DNA of 64,000 nt from Archilochus colubris (taxonomy: Eukaryota > Chordata > Aves > Apodiformes > Trochilidae). Location of the stretch: positions 40,062,305-40,126,304 of the forward strand of contig CM041115.1 of NCBI GenBank assembly GCA_023079485.1, read 5' to 3'. The translations under genes were made by a program, and so were the position numbers. Positions 49,645 to 64,000 of this stretch are shown in pieces; position 1 is the first letter of the stretch; each line of letters opens with the position of its first letter. The notes under the pieces were generated by a model. The model worked only from the letters and a program-made list of their open reading frames with translations. It did not search any database and was not told where the DNA came from.

Positions 49645-49917
49645 GATTATCAAACCTTAAAGGCAATCTGAGAACACATTAATCATTTTTTCAGCCTTGA
49701 CCAATGGATTTTATAAAAACCCAAGGATATTTTGAAAGGCTCCTGTCCAAATTTCAGTCAAGGAGCACATCTTAATGGAAAACATGTGGCACGTTTTTAC
49801 CTGCAACTAGCATTTTGGTCTTCATTATATGGTGAAAATCTGCTGGTGGAGAGAGAGAAGACTTCTTTTGTCAAGAACATTTTCACTGGTGGAAAGGAGC
49901 TAGTATCCCCTCATAAT
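49645..49917 (+). other. FREM1: FREM1 5' leader within the first coding exon
   Basis: An acceptor (ggcag, ending 49644) follows a very long pyrimidine tract and gives an exon start at 49645, so a non-coding exon should lie further upstream. The leader up to the ATG at 49918 contains upstream ATGs at 49704, 49775 and 49829, each closed by a stop before the main start. The frame of the main ORF is open back to about 49732 but has no in-frame ATG there, so 49918 is the start. Adenine at -3 gives a fair initiation context. Confidence 0.65.
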
Positions 49918-63126
<13,209 letters not shown>

Positions 63127-64000
63127 GTAGTTATGATGTGCAATAACTTCCAGGTGGGACAGGGCAATGCCCCATGTAAGAGGAGCAGCCTCAGTGGCAG
63201 TAGAATGCTTGCACTGCAGGTTCTTCACCTGTTTGCTTAAAGTGCATGTGAGAATAGCTGTGTGTATCTCTCCTGTTGATGATTAAGAATGTGCTTGAGC
63301 AGAAAGCAACAGAATAAAATGCAGAGTAATAATAATTAAAAAGTAATATTCAGCAAGAAATAAGGGGGAAAGCACCTGAAATATTTTTTTCCATTTGTTG
63401 GACTTGCATTTAAACTGATCTCTAGTATCATGTAAAGCCTTGAAACAAATCACAGCACCTCTCCTAACTGATAGGAGAGTGGGCTGAGAAGTTTCAGACT
63501 GAGAAGATGAGGTGCTACAATTTTTTCTAGGCTTTATATTATTACCATGGCACTGTGAAGATCTCCTGGTCCTGGACCAGAAACCTGTGGAGCAGGATTC
63601 AGGAAGAACAGGCTAAAGGGGTAACAGGAGTATGGAATGAATGGGTGTAGTAGCAGTTACATGTCACTGATGTTGTTTTAACATTTGTTAAATTCATGAC
63701 AGCATCAGCAGCAACTTGCTAAATAGCAAAGTTTAAAATCCAACCATTGCATGGTTTAAGATGAAGATCAACAGTTTCAGTTCTGACCTCAAGCAACAGA
63801 GGATCAGTATGTAGCTGCTGGAGAAGGATGTTTAGGCTATTCCTCTACTCAGTCAAACAACTACCTGGTTATCCAATTTGCTGGTTACTGCTATTGGAAA
63901 GCTGCATTCCTGTAAACAGTTAATTTCAGAAGTTTATAACATGCATTAAACTCAGAAATAATTTCTTTTTCTGTGTAAAGATAAATGCAGGTGTATAAGT
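63127..64000 (+). other. FREM1: FREM1 intron after coding exon 10, runs off the window
   Basis: Starts GTAGTT, phase 2. No acceptor with a fitting downstream exon was found before the window end. No repeat was recognised. Confidence 0.8.

Noticed and set aside
49732..49917. N-terminal extension of the FREM1 frame
   Set aside because: The frame is open but lacks an in-frame ATG, and the signal peptide directly follows the ATG at 49918.

Overview
The window is vertebrate nuclear DNA, almost certainly from a bird. The evidence is CR1 LINE 3' tails in both orientations, class-III (ERVL-like) retroviral LTRs of avian type, short introns, and AT-rich non-coding DNA. I infer a neoavian and perhaps a passerine from the LTR families, but I cannot name the species. 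The only gene I recognise is FREM1. Its human orthologue lies on 9p, which corresponds to the avian Z chromosome, so a Z-linked contig is likely (inference).

Layout. Positions 1 to about 49.6 kb hold no protein-coding exon I can support. This block is intergenic DNA and/or the first non-coding intron of FREM1. It contains degraded transposons: an L1/Tx1-like LINE reverse-transcriptase fragment near 4.4-4.7 kb; CR1 pieces at 8.3, 29.3, 29.9-30.6, 32.5, 35.0, 47.0-48.0 and 48.7 kb; and LTRs of three families, called A, B and C here. Family A is at 25.3-27.2 (split), 45.3 and 47.1 kb, family B at 19.9 and 26.2 kb, and family C at 31.4 kb. Two nested insertions can be read directly: a truncated ERVL-like provirus inside a family-A LTR at 25.3-27.2 kb, and a family-A LTR inside a CR1 at 47.1-47.8 kb.

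Positions 49.6-63.1 kb hold the first ten coding exons of FREM1 on the + strand. All reading phases agree and no exon contains a stop. They encode about 692 residues: a signal peptide, the N-terminal non-repeat region, CSPG repeats 1-3 and the start of repeat 4. The gene continues beyond the right edge. FREM1 is a secreted basement-membrane protein that acts with FRAS1 and FREM2 in epithelial-mesenchymal adhesion.

The most notable points are these. The integrin-binding RGD that I recall in the mammalian N-terminal region reads HGD here. One intron appears to use a GC-AG splice pair. The 5' leader carries three short upstream ORFs. An L1/Tx1-type LINE relic, a kind uncommon in birds, lies near the left end. 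I saw no tRNA, rRNA, CRISPR or bacterial-type feature.
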